From Flavobacterium sp. CF136 (GTDB lineage Bacteria; Bacteroidota; Bacteroidia; Flavobacteriales; Flavobacteriaceae): DNA of 64,000 nt. The notes below the pieces were generated by a model. The model saw only the letters and a list, made by a program, of their open reading frames with translations, did not search any database and was not told the origin of the DNA. This document shows, in pieces, positions 55,191 through 62,370 of the stretch (its first letter is position 1; the number at the start of each line of letters is the position of its first letter). The stretch is taken from positions 62,001 through 126,000 of the forward strand of contig NZ_AKJZ01000040.1 in assembly GCF_000282055.1 (NCBI RefSeq). The letters are read 5' to 3'. The position numbers and the translations under genes are program-made.

Positions 55191-55321
55191 CTAATTTTAG
55201 ATTTATGATTTTAGATTTTTAGACGATTCTTTAGGTTCTCAAAATTTTGAAAACCATTTTGAATTAGATTTAAATATTTCTATCTAAGAAATCTAAAATC
55301 TGAAGTCTATAATCTATTTAG
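55191..55321 (-). other. Imperfect inverted repeat in the ACP-ketosynthase spacer
   Basis: CTAATTTTAGATTTATGATT and following bases (55191-55224) are roughly complementary to 55283-55321, built of repeated AATCTAAA words. A central TCAAAATTTTGA palindrome (55239-55250) is also present. The right arm reaches the ACP stop codon. On the minus strand the hairpin directly follows the ACP gene. Similar words occur at 12090-12125. Confidence 0.6.
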
Positions 55322-55571
55322 TTCTGTTAGCGCTAATATAAGCAGCCATACTTTCGATTGATTGAAAAATGGTTTTTCCTTCTTTTGGATCAACCAGTTT
55401 AATTCCGTAATCTTTATCTAAAATCACGATTAATTCAAGTGCATCAATCGAGTCTAAACCTAGACCGTCTCCAAACAAAGCATCGTTATCAGCAATATCT
55501 TCAACTGCGATATCTTCCAGGTTTAAAGTTGTAATGATTTTATTTTTTAATTCTGTTTTTAATGCTTCCAT
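55314..55571 (-). CDS. Acyl carrier protein of the pigment pathway
   Basis: An 85-residue ACP with the phosphopantetheine site at Ser41 in GLGLDSIDALELI. The helices are of normal size. It carries the growing polyene. It begins 2 bases after the truncated ketosynthase gene ends, and precedes a possible stabilising hairpin. Only one ACP gene is in the window, while many aryl polyene clusters have two. Confidence 0.94.
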   Translation of the reverse strand: MEALKTELKNKIITTLNLEDIAVEDIADNDALFGDGLGLDSIDALELIVILDKDYGIKLVDPKEGKTIFQSIESMAAYISANRTK

Positions 55572-55573
55572 GA

Positions 55574-56215
55574 TTATTTATTGTATAAGGTATTGATCGT
55601 TTCGTTTGTATATTTTGTGTTTTCTTCTGTACTTATTGTACAAAGGAAAGCTTTGTAATTGTCATTAAAAAATTCAACCCAGCCACAAAGAACGATATCG
55701 GCTTTGTTTGAATTTAGAAGAATGTTCGAATAATTCGACATAAATTCAGTGTTGAAGGCATCAAATATAAAGAAAGAATTTTCACTTTTAAGCTGATGAC
55801 GGATACTTATTTCGCCTAAACATATATTTGGGAGCGTATAAACGAATACGGCCGGACTCGGATAGTAGTTTTCTTTATCTGAAATAGATTCCTGATATTT
55901 TACATCGGTGTCTAAACTTGACGATTTATTGGCCAAAACCAAAGCAATATTATTTTCTTTATCAGTTGAAGTTATCGGACTCAAAAGCAATTCAGAACCT
56001 AAAAAAGCCAATTTGCTTAAAGCATCCATTTTAAAAAACTTCGGATATTGCATTTCAAAATTACGATACGCTTGTTTGGAAAAATCTCCAAAATCGGTTG
56101 GTTCAATTTTGAATACAGAAGTTCCGTTCAAAACAATTTCGTTGTTTTGAATTATGCAATAGGATTGTATGTAGGTTTTGTTTGGAGTCATTATTTTCTT
56201 TAACACTAATTCCAC
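55574..56215 (-). CDS. Truncated ketosynthase-like protein, non-catalytic
   Basis: A 213-residue protein with only the N-terminal half of a thiolase-fold ketosynthase: NIALVLANKSSSLDTDVKY, PSPAVFVYTLPNICLGEISI and a strand SFFIFDAFNTEF where the catalytic Cys should be (Ala or Phe instead). No C-terminal half with the His motifs follows. It probably forms a complex with one of the full ketosynthases. It follows the ketosynthase gene at 56298 across an 82-base repeat-bearing spacer. Confidence 0.72.
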   Translation of the reverse strand: MELVLKKIMTPNKTYIQSYCIIQNNEIVLNGTSVFKIEPTDFGDFSKQAYRNFEMQYPKFFKMDALSKLAFLGSELLLSPITSTDKENNIALVLANKSSSLDTDVKYQESISDKENYYPSPAVFVYTLPNICLGEISIRHQLKSENSFFIFDAFNTEFMSNYSNILLNSNKADIVLCGWVEFFNDNYKAFLCTISTEENTKYTNETINTLYNK

Positions 56216-56304
56216 AAATTAGCACAGATTTGATTTTTAGTTTTAAATTTCACAAATTATATCTCAATTAATTCGTGAAAATTTGTGTAATTCGTGTTTA
56301 ATTC
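56216..56304 (-). repeat. Dispersed ATTCGTGAAAATT repeat, short form
   Basis: On the plus strand 56271-56304 reads ATTCGTGAAAATTTGTG then TAATTCGTGTTTAATTC. The rest of the spacer has related words (CACAAATTAGCACAGATTT, ATTTCACAAATT). The element abuts the ketosynthase stop codon. A longer form of the same element is at 57525-57580. Confidence 0.65.
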
Positions 56305-57443
56305 TTTTTCACTTTTTCAAAAATCACAGCCGTATTACAACCGCCAAATCCGGAAGCTGTTTTCAAGAAAAACTCAATATTCTTCTCTTCGTTTTTTTCA
56401 ATAATATTAATAGCTTCGCTTACACCGATTTCATCAAAACCTTTCGATTCAAAAAGCATATTTTGATTGGCCGATTCAATTGCGATTACTGTTTCTAATA
56501 ATCCCGAAGCGCCTAAGGTATGACCGTAAAATCCTTTTAAACTATTTATTGGAACATTTTGCAAACCTAATCGATTCAACGCAATGGCTTCCATTTCGTC
56601 ATTAAACGGAGTTGCGGTTCCGTGGGCTGAAATATAATCGATTTGATCCGAATTGATTTTCGCTTCTTTCATCGCATTCTGAATACTTCTAAACAAACCT
56701 TCACCTGTTCTTGACGGTCCCGAAATATGATTGGCATCGTTAATCGAACTGTCTCCAATTACTTTTATTTTAGCATTTCCGGCTTCCGCCGAAACTAAAA
56801 CAGCTGCTGTTGCTTCGCCCAAACTTACACCTGTTCTGTTTTTAGAATAGGGCTTACAAGGCAGATCACTCATCGCCTGAAAAGCATTAAAACCTGACAA
56901 AACAAACTCCGAAACTTCGTCGCCGGCAACGACAAATGCATTGTCGTAAAGCTCAGACTGAATCATTCTTTTAGCAACTGAAACAGCTAAAATTCCAGAA
57001 ACACAAGCATTAGAAACTACGATTGGCTGTGTTTTAAATCCAAAAAAAGCTGCTACGTTTTGCGCTAAAACATCTAAATGTGCATTATTGAAACTTTCTT
57101 CTGAATCATTTTTCAATGCCGTAACATTTCCTTTTGTTGTCGAAAGTATAAATGCTGTTTTTGAATTTAATTCAATTCCTGAATTTTTGATAATCGGCTC
57201 TAAAGCCAAAATCATCATTTTTTCTAAACGCGTATATTTTGTATCAGCGCTTATTTTTATAAAAGCATTATTTATTTTTTCGTCATTAATAATTGAAGCA
57301 TAAAATGTATTCGGCATCAAAGAAATATCTTCATGCAATTGAATACCGGAATCACCACGAACAATCGCTTCGATATTCGATTGAACATCAAATCCTAAAG
57401 GTGTGATACAATTGGTTTGCGTGATATATACTTCTTTTGACAT
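56298..57443 (-). CDS. Beta-ketoacyl-ACP synthase, ApeR-like
   Basis: A 381-residue condensing enzyme with the full triad: Cys147 (VSNACVSGIL), His274 (SAHGTATPFND) and His308 (FYGHTLGASG). In aryl polyene synthesis a second ketosynthase of this type acts alongside the ApeO-ApeC pair, perhaps in initiation. It lies 136 bases after the thioesterase gene across a spacer that carries a repeat. Confidence 0.9.
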   Translation of the reverse strand: MSKEVYITQTNCITPLGFDVQSNIEAIVRGDSGIQLHEDISLMPNTFYASIINDEKINNAFIKISADTKYTRLEKMMILALEPIIKNSGIELNSKTAFILSTTKGNVTALKNDSEESFNNAHLDVLAQNVAAFFGFKTQPIVVSNACVSGILAVSVAKRMIQSELYDNAFVVAGDEVSEFVLSGFNAFQAMSDLPCKPYSKNRTGVSLGEATAAVLVSAEAGNAKIKVIGDSSINDANHISGPSRTGEGLFRSIQNAMKEAKINSDQIDYISAHGTATPFNDEMEAIALNRLGLQNVPINSLKGFYGHTLGASGLLETVIAIESANQNMLFESKGFDEIGVSEAINIIEKNEEKNIEFFLKTASGFGGCNTAVIFEKVKKN

Positions 57444-57524
57444 TTATGATTTCAATTTTATTGCGTCGTTTAATGGCTCGCAGATTTGACCGATTAAGCT
57501 GATTAACATGTTTTTTATTTTCAA

Positions 57525-57580
57525 ATTCGTGAAAATTGGTGACTCGGGCAATAGCGAACTGGCGAAACAAATTCGTGTTT
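57525..57580 (-). repeat. Dispersed ATTCGTGAAAATT repeat, long form with inserted module
   Basis: ATTCGTGAAAATTGGTG (57525-57541) and ATTCGTGTTT (57571-57580) are separated by a 29-base module containing CTCGGGCAATAGCGAACTGG. The short form at 56271-56304 lacks the module. The element abuts the thioesterase stop codon. The module's GC content is higher than its surroundings. Confidence 0.65.
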
Positions 57581-58029
57581 TACTTCAATAATCCCACTTT
57601 TCGTTTCCACTCCTCATAAAAAGGAGGATTTGTCAACATTAAATTTCCTTCTTTATCTAAAAACACCTGAACGGTTTCACCTATGCAGGCTACTTCGCCT
57701 TGAGCGTCAATAATTTTAAAACGGTAAACCATTTTGGCAGCCGGTGTATCGACAACTGTTGTTTCTATCGTTACAACATCGCCGTAGCGAAGTGATAATT
57801 TATGTTCACATTTTGATTTTACAATTGGTGTTGTGTAACCAGTTGCAGCAATATCTAAATAAGTAAGTCCGTGTTGACGTCCAAAGGCTTCTCTTCCATC
57901 CTCAAAATAGGTGATATAATTGCCATGCCAAACAATCCCAAGCGGATCAGTTTCGTTAAAACGAATTCTGATTTCATGAGTCACGATCAGGTCAGTTGCC
58001 TCGTTAAACTGTTCTTTTCTTTTTGTCAT
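57580..58029 (-). CDS. Acyl-CoA/acyl-ACP thioesterase (4HBT hotdog)
   Basis: A 149-residue hotdog thioesterase with the 4-hydroxybenzoyl-CoA thioesterase motif RFNETDPLGIVWHGNYITYFEDGREAF (residues 23-49), where the Asp of DPLG is the usual catalytic acid. It could release a polyene or resorcinol precursor, or edit stalled chains. Its 5' end overlaps the ABC permease gene by 26 bases in another frame. Confidence 0.9.
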   Translation of the reverse strand: MTKRKEQFNEATDLIVTHEIRIRFNETDPLGIVWHGNYITYFEDGREAFGRQHGLTYLDIAATGYTTPIVKSKCEHKLSLRYGDVVTIETTVVDTPAAKMVYRFKIIDAQGEVACIGETVQVFLDKEGNLMLTNPPFYEEWKRKVGLLK

Positions 58030-59287
58030 AAAATAGTGCGATCGAAGTTGTGATTATAAAAAACAAAAACAATAAACTTATTTTTGGAATGATTTCTAAT
58101 AATGTTACGTTGCGTAATAAAACATCGTAAAAGGCTTCTAATCCCCAATTCATGGGAGATGATTTGGCAATGATCTGCATGATTTTTGGCATTACAAAAA
58201 CGGGTACCCAAACACCACCGATTGCAGCTAAAATAATAACACTCGTTGCACCAAAAGGAGCAGATTGTTCTTGTGTACTTGCAACGGTTCCTAATAAAAT
58301 TCCGAACCCGATGGCAGCAAAACCTGAAAATAAAGCGACAATACTCATTAAAAATAAATGCCCTTCGATATTTAACGAAGGTAAACCAATATGCGGAAAC
58401 AGAAAAATAGCAACAGCAACCATCATATAAAACTGAATCATGCAAATGGCAGAGTAGGTGATGGTTTTACCGATAATGACAATTAAATTAGAAACAGGAT
58501 TGGTTAACAAGCGCACGAATGTTCCTTGTGATTTTTCTTTTACGATATTGATTGATAATGGAATTACAATAAAAAATATTGCAAAAAGGGTCCATGCAGG
58601 AACATTGTGTTGTACCGAATTTGGAAGTATTTCTTTGTTGTTGATTTTAGGAATTATTTCTTTGAAAGTAATGAAACTCTTTTGTTCGAATTTTGTATTT
58701 TCTTCACCTAACTGATTCTGAAAAGTAGTATAAATTGATTTGGTTTCGATTTGCGAAATCATTTTATCAATCGAGCTCATCACAGCATTTTTGAAACTCA
58801 TCTGAACTGCAGGATCAAAGTACAATTTAACTTCTTTTTCCTTAATTATTTTTGAAGGCTTCACTATTGCTGTGCTGTCGGATAAACCCATTTTACTCAC
58901 AATGTTTTCTACATTCTGATCAATTTTGGTTTGTAAATCGGAACTTAAATTTTGCGGAATTATAATTGCCAATTGAAACTTTCCTTTGTAAACAGCTTCC
59001 TTTGCAACTTCTTCGGTAATCGGTTTATTGTCAATTTGAGTGACAACGCTAAACAAATTACTTTTTTCTAAATTATCAAAAACGGTTTTAGAAACAGAAC
59101 CTTTATCATTATCGATTAATAAAATCTGAATTTTAGTATTACTTACAGTTTTAAAAGTGCTGTCTTGTATTAAGGTTACTGTGATTACGAGCACCAATGG
59201 CATAATAAATAAAATAATCAAACCACCTAAATCTCGTTTAAGGAGCAAAAATTCTTTTACGACCGACATCCAAATTTTATATATCAT
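58004..59287 (-). CDS. ABC-2 type transporter permease
   Basis: A 427-residue inner membrane protein with one N-terminal helix (residues 18-38), a large periplasmic loop and five further helices after residue 230 (TLFAIFFIVIPLSINIVKEK onward). This is the ABC-2 exporter architecture. It overlaps the ATPase gene by 11 bases and the thioesterase gene by 26, so the three are co-expressed. Probably exports a pigment precursor or modifies the membrane for it. Confidence 0.92.
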   Translation of the reverse strand: MIYKIWMSVVKEFLLLKRDLGGLIILFIMPLVLVITVTLIQDSTFKTVSNTKIQILLIDNDKGSVSKTVFDNLEKSNLFSVVTQIDNKPITEEVAKEAVYKGKFQLAIIIPQNLSSDLQTKIDQNVENIVSKMGLSDSTAIVKPSKIIKEKEVKLYFDPAVQMSFKNAVMSSIDKMISQIETKSIYTTFQNQLGEENTKFEQKSFITFKEIIPKINNKEILPNSVQHNVPAWTLFAIFFIVIPLSINIVKEKSQGTFVRLLTNPVSNLIVIIGKTITYSAICMIQFYMMVAVAIFLFPHIGLPSLNIEGHLFLMSIVALFSGFAAIGFGILLGTVASTQEQSAPFGATSVIILAAIGGVWVPVFVMPKIMQIIAKSSPMNWGLEAFYDVLLRNVTLLEIIPKISLLFLFFIITTSIALFYDKKKRTV

Positions 59288-60029
59288 CTCTAAAGTCTTT
59301 ACCGGTTAATGAAATAAAAACTTCTTCAAGATTTCTCGCTTGAGGAGTTGAAAGAATTAAACCTGAAGGAGAGCCTTGCGCATAAATTCTGCCCCGGTCT
59401 AAAATAGCAATATTGCTGCAAAAATCTTCAGCTTCCGCTAAATGATGCGAAGTATAAATAATAGTAGTCCCGTTATGATTCAGGAATTTCAAATAATCTA
59501 TAATGGCATTTTTCGACTGAACGTCAACTCCAACAGTTGGTTCATCCAAAAACAAAACTTTAGGATTGTGCAGAATTCCCGCAATTAGATTAACTCTTCG
59601 TTTCATTCCCCCAGAAAAGGTTTCGATACGTTTATCTGCGAATTTTAAAAGACCCAGAAGATCTAAAGTTTCAATAACCTTGTCTTTCAGGTAAGTTCCT
59701 TTAAGGCCGTACATGCTTCCGAAATAATGCAGATTTTCTCTGGCGGTTAATGTTGGATATAAAGCATATTCCTGAGGGACAACGCCAATAATTTTTTTGA
59801 TTTTTAAGGAATGATTTGCATAGTTCAGATCATTAATTGTGAAGTGGCCCGAAGTTGGTTTTACCAATCCGCAAAGCATGGAAATTAAAGTTGTTTTTCC
59901 GGCTCCATTCGGACCTAATAATCCGAAAATCTGACCTTCGTATATATTCAGCGAAAAATCGTTCAAAGAATACATTTCTGCATTTTTGTACTTTTTCGAA
60001 AGGGATTCTATTTTTATAATGGGTTGCAA
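59277..60029 (-). CDS. ABC transporter ATP-binding protein (pigment cluster)
   Basis: A 250-residue ATPase with Walker A GPNGAGKTT (residues 38-46), signature TFSGGMKRRVNL, Walker B VLFLDEPTVGVDVQ and switch His in YTSHHLAEAEDFC. Typical of the DrrA/ABC-2 branch. It pairs with the permease downstream and lies 5 bases after the BtrH-like gene. Confidence 0.95.
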   Translation of the reverse strand: MQPIIKIESLSKKYKNAEMYSLNDFSLNIYEGQIFGLLGPNGAGKTTLISMLCGLVKPTSGHFTINDLNYANHSLKIKKIIGVVPQEYALYPTLTARENLHYFGSMYGLKGTYLKDKVIETLDLLGLLKFADKRIETFSGGMKRRVNLIAGILHNPKVLFLDEPTVGVDVQSKNAIIDYLKFLNHNGTTIIYTSHHLAEAEDFCSNIAILDRGRIYAQGSPSGLILSTPQARNLEEVFISLTGKDFRDDI

Positions 60030-60034
60030 AATAT

Positions 60035-61033
60035 TTAGCTGATTGCTTTTTTTAGTTTTTTGAAAAACACTTCTTCTCTGTTGGCAATATCCAAAAGTTC
60101 ATCAGCGATGGAATTGTAGGCATCTTCTTTGGCGCTTCTGTTTTTGTAAATTCGGGAAGCTTCTACAGCGAAATCACGCCATGAATCTCCAATTTGAGTC
60201 ATTTCTTTAGAAAGTACTTTTAATTCTTCATTATTTAAAATAACTGAAGCTTCCTGTAAAAAAGCAGCATAAATAAAACGAAAACCTCCGCCTCCGGTTC
60301 CAATTTCTTCCTGCATCCGAACCATTTGCGCCAGATAATGATTGGCTTTTTTGGTGCCATGTTTTACAGGCCATTTTCTAATTTGTTTCGATACAAATTT
60401 GATTCCGCGTACGCCAACAATTGGCACTGGCGCCAGCATATCGCGACACGTATTTTTGATTCCTTTAATGATGGCACTTTTCAAATCAACAGCTGCAGGG
60501 ATATTAATTGGATAATACATTTGTCCCCGGGGAGCAAATGCACCTTTGGCAAAACGCACTTTATTTAATTCGTCATGTGTTAAAGTTGTAACAGTTTCCA
60601 TTACCGGGTCGCTGATCAAATAATCGGTTTCGGTTTTTCCGTAAACGACTAAATTGTGTGCGTTAAAATGAAAGCGGTATTCATCAGGAAAATAACTTAA
60701 ATGGTAAACACCAACTTGCAATCCGGTTGGAATATTATTTTTTAAATTCGCATCCAATGCAGCATTTGCATTAGCAACGGATGAGAATTTTTGTCTTTTT
60801 ATTTTTAGGTTTAAACGACTTGCCAGTTTATTGAAAATCTGTCCCGGTAAAGTTCTGTAACTTATTGCCGGAGCATGGTTCACTTTTATAAAAGGCAGAT
60901 ACACGAAAAGAAGTCCGGATCCAATACCAAATACCATCGGTTCGCTGATGTTCAGTCCGTTGTTTTTTAACAAATTCGAAGCTACTCCATTTTCACAGTG
61001 AGCAGATTGATGATGTGTAAAATTAGTTTGCAT
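60035..61033 (-). CDS. BtrH-like acyltransferase (BtrH N-terminal plus DUF4872)
   Basis: A 332-residue protein with the N-terminal BtrH domain, a papain-like fold with Cys13 in SAHCENGVASNLLKNNG and a His in FHFNAHNLVVYGKT. BtrH of butirosin synthesis transfers an acyl group from an acyl carrier protein to an amine. The C-terminal part (from about 165) matches DUF4872. Here it may transfer the polyene from the carrier to an acceptor such as the resorcinol. It overlaps the small gene upstream by one base. Confidence 0.82.
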   Translation of the reverse strand: MQTNFTHHQSAHCENGVASNLLKNNGLNISEPMVFGIGSGLLFVYLPFIKVNHAPAISYRTLPGQIFNKLASRLNLKIKRQKFSSVANANAALDANLKNNIPTGLQVGVYHLSYFPDEYRFHFNAHNLVVYGKTETDYLISDPVMETVTTLTHDELNKVRFAKGAFAPRGQMYYPINIPAAVDLKSAIIKGIKNTCRDMLAPVPIVGVRGIKFVSKQIRKWPVKHGTKKANHYLAQMVRMQEEIGTGGGGFRFIYAAFLQEASVILNNEELKVLSKEMTQIGDSWRDFAVEASRIYKNRSAKEDAYNSIADELLDIANREEVFFKKLKKAIS

Positions 61034-61437
61034 TAGTCTGTTTTGATATTTTTTAATTCGGCTATTGAAATTTCAAAAGCATCTGCATATTTCTGCAAAA
61101 TTTTATCGCTTAATTTAGCAAAAATGGCAGGGTTAAAGTGTCTTTTTACACGCCATTTCCACATTTCGACATAGCCTGCAAGTATTGTAAGATCCATTTT
61201 GTTAAGTTCCATATAATAACAAATTGGACTTATTTCTCCAATTTGAACTCTTAATCTCGCTTCTTCTGCTCTTTCCTTTATCTCATCAATAGCATTAGAA
61301 AGTGCAATTGCTTTAGGCTCCCAGCCTGTGCTTAGTGCAGTAGTATAATTGCCATTTTCATCGGTGGCATATACCAGTTCTTTTAAGTTTTTCTTGCTTA
61401 AATTACTATCGTGCTGTGGTACATTTTCTTTTTCCAT
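61033..61437 (-). CDS. Small protein upstream of the BtrH-like gene, unknown function
   Basis: A 134-residue soluble protein I cannot assign. The middle has YYMELNKMDLTILAGYVEMW and WRVKRHFNPAIFAKLSDKIL. The last 25 residues (FAKLSDKILQKYADAFEISIAELKNI) read like the recognition part of a Cro/C1 helix-turn-helix, but half a domain is missing. It is locked by overlap to the BtrH-like gene and starts 23 bases after the hotdog gene ends, so it may be a dedicated partner of the acyltransferase. Confidence 0.6.
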   Translation of the reverse strand: MEKENVPQHDSNLSKKNLKELVYATDENGNYTTALSTGWEPKAIALSNAIDEIKERAEEARLRVQIGEISPICYYMELNKMDLTILAGYVEMWKWRVKRHFNPAIFAKLSDKILQKYADAFEISIAELKNIKTD

Positions 61438-61460
61438 GACAGTTTTATTTTCGATCAGAA

Positions 61461-61925
61461 TTATGTTATCGTCGAAATTGTTTTTTGAATGAACAAATTA
61501 ATTTCACATTCTAAAAGTATTTTGTCGTCGAGTAAACTTTCGCAGCTCATCGTACATAAAGTATAATCATCGCCAACAAATTTTGAAACCAAATTTGCTT
61601 TGGTTATAATAGTATCATTAACTTTTGGCAAGGAATGTATTTTCAGGTTTTTTAAAGCGCTGATAAAACCAATGACATTTATGTTTTCATTTTCTGTTCC
61701 ATTTTCGTCAAAAAAATATTTTTTACCAACAATCGAGGAACAGGTCTGTGCTGTATTTTCGATTAAACCAGCTTCAATAAAAATACCGTTATTAACAAAA
61801 ATATTGTCTTCTTTTATCAAAAATATCGTTTCTACAAAGTTGGCATCCAAATTCAAAATTAAGTCAACCATTAGCATTGGAGCCCGGTGCGGTAAGTAAT
61901 TCTGGATGTCTATTGCAGTTGTCAT
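61461..61925 (-). CDS. ApeP-like hotdog dehydratase subunit
   Basis: A 154-residue hotdog protein of the predicted 3-hydroxyacyl-ACP dehydratase branch (ApeP type), with LPHRAPMLMVD near the N-terminus and GIFIEAGLIENTAQ (Glu56). The His of the FabZ HFP motif is not present at the equivalent place (Ile42 or Asn41). It probably works with the ApeI-like protein, which has the His but no Glu. It starts 7 bases after the next hotdog gene ends. Confidence 0.82.
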   Translation of the reverse strand: MTTAIDIQNYLPHRAPMLMVDLILNLDANFVETIFLIKEDNIFVNNGIFIEAGLIENTAQTCSSIVGKKYFFDENGTENENINVIGFISALKNLKIHSLPKVNDTIITKANLVSKFVGDDYTLCTMSCESLLDDKILLECEINLFIQKTISTIT

Positions 61926-61932
61926 TCCTGTA

Positions 61933-62370
61933 TTATTTAGCCAAAACGGTTTTCATTTGTCCTTTCGCGATTTCCTCGTTATTCAGGGTAGTTACAATAT
62001 TTACTAAAGTGATTCCTGCAAATTCCTGTAAAATAGTTACCGTTGATTGAATATTATTGCTTACCTGTGGTAATTTTTTAATTTCAATTTCCTTGATAGA
62101 ACCAATATAACCTGTTGGTGCTTTTTCATTTTTTAAAAAAAACTGATATCCTGTATGTAATGCTACAGATTGCGCCATATGTTCAATTAAACCTGCTTCT
62201 AAAAAAATATTATTATCAATGAAAATATTATCTTTTTGAATATCTAAACCTGAGATTAATGAAGTTTCGGTAAACGAATACATTTTGTCTACCATTACAA
62301 AAGGAAATTTTTGTGGCAATAAATTCTCTACAGCAGTTTTTTCTAAAAGTAAAGTTGTTTTCATTAGCAA
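61933..62370 (-). CDS. Second ApeP-like hotdog protein
   Basis: A 145-residue paralogue of the next gene downstream. It keeps EAGLIEHMAQ (the Glu position) but its N-terminal motif is LLPQKFPFVMVD, with Gln-Lys in place of the His-Arg of LPHR. It also lacks the FabZ catalytic His. It may be a structural partner or serve the resorcinol branch. Its first codons overlap the darB stop by 7 bases. Confidence 0.78.
   Translation of the reverse strand: MLMKTTLLLEKTAVENLLPQKFPFVMVDKMYSFTETSLISGLDIQKDNIFIDNNIFLEAGLIEHMAQSVALHTGYQFFLKNEKAPTGYIGSIKEIEIKKLPQVSNNIQSTVTILQEFAGITLVNIVTTLNNEEIAKGQMKTVLAK

Noticed and set aside
58026-58445. 139-residue minus-strand frame rich in Cys, Phe and Arg
   Set aside because: Shadow of the ABC permease gene in another frame of the same strand; its composition is not protein-like.
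61461-62370. Standard FabZ enzymes
   Set aside because: Both lack the catalytic HFP histidine and match the ApeP-like branch.
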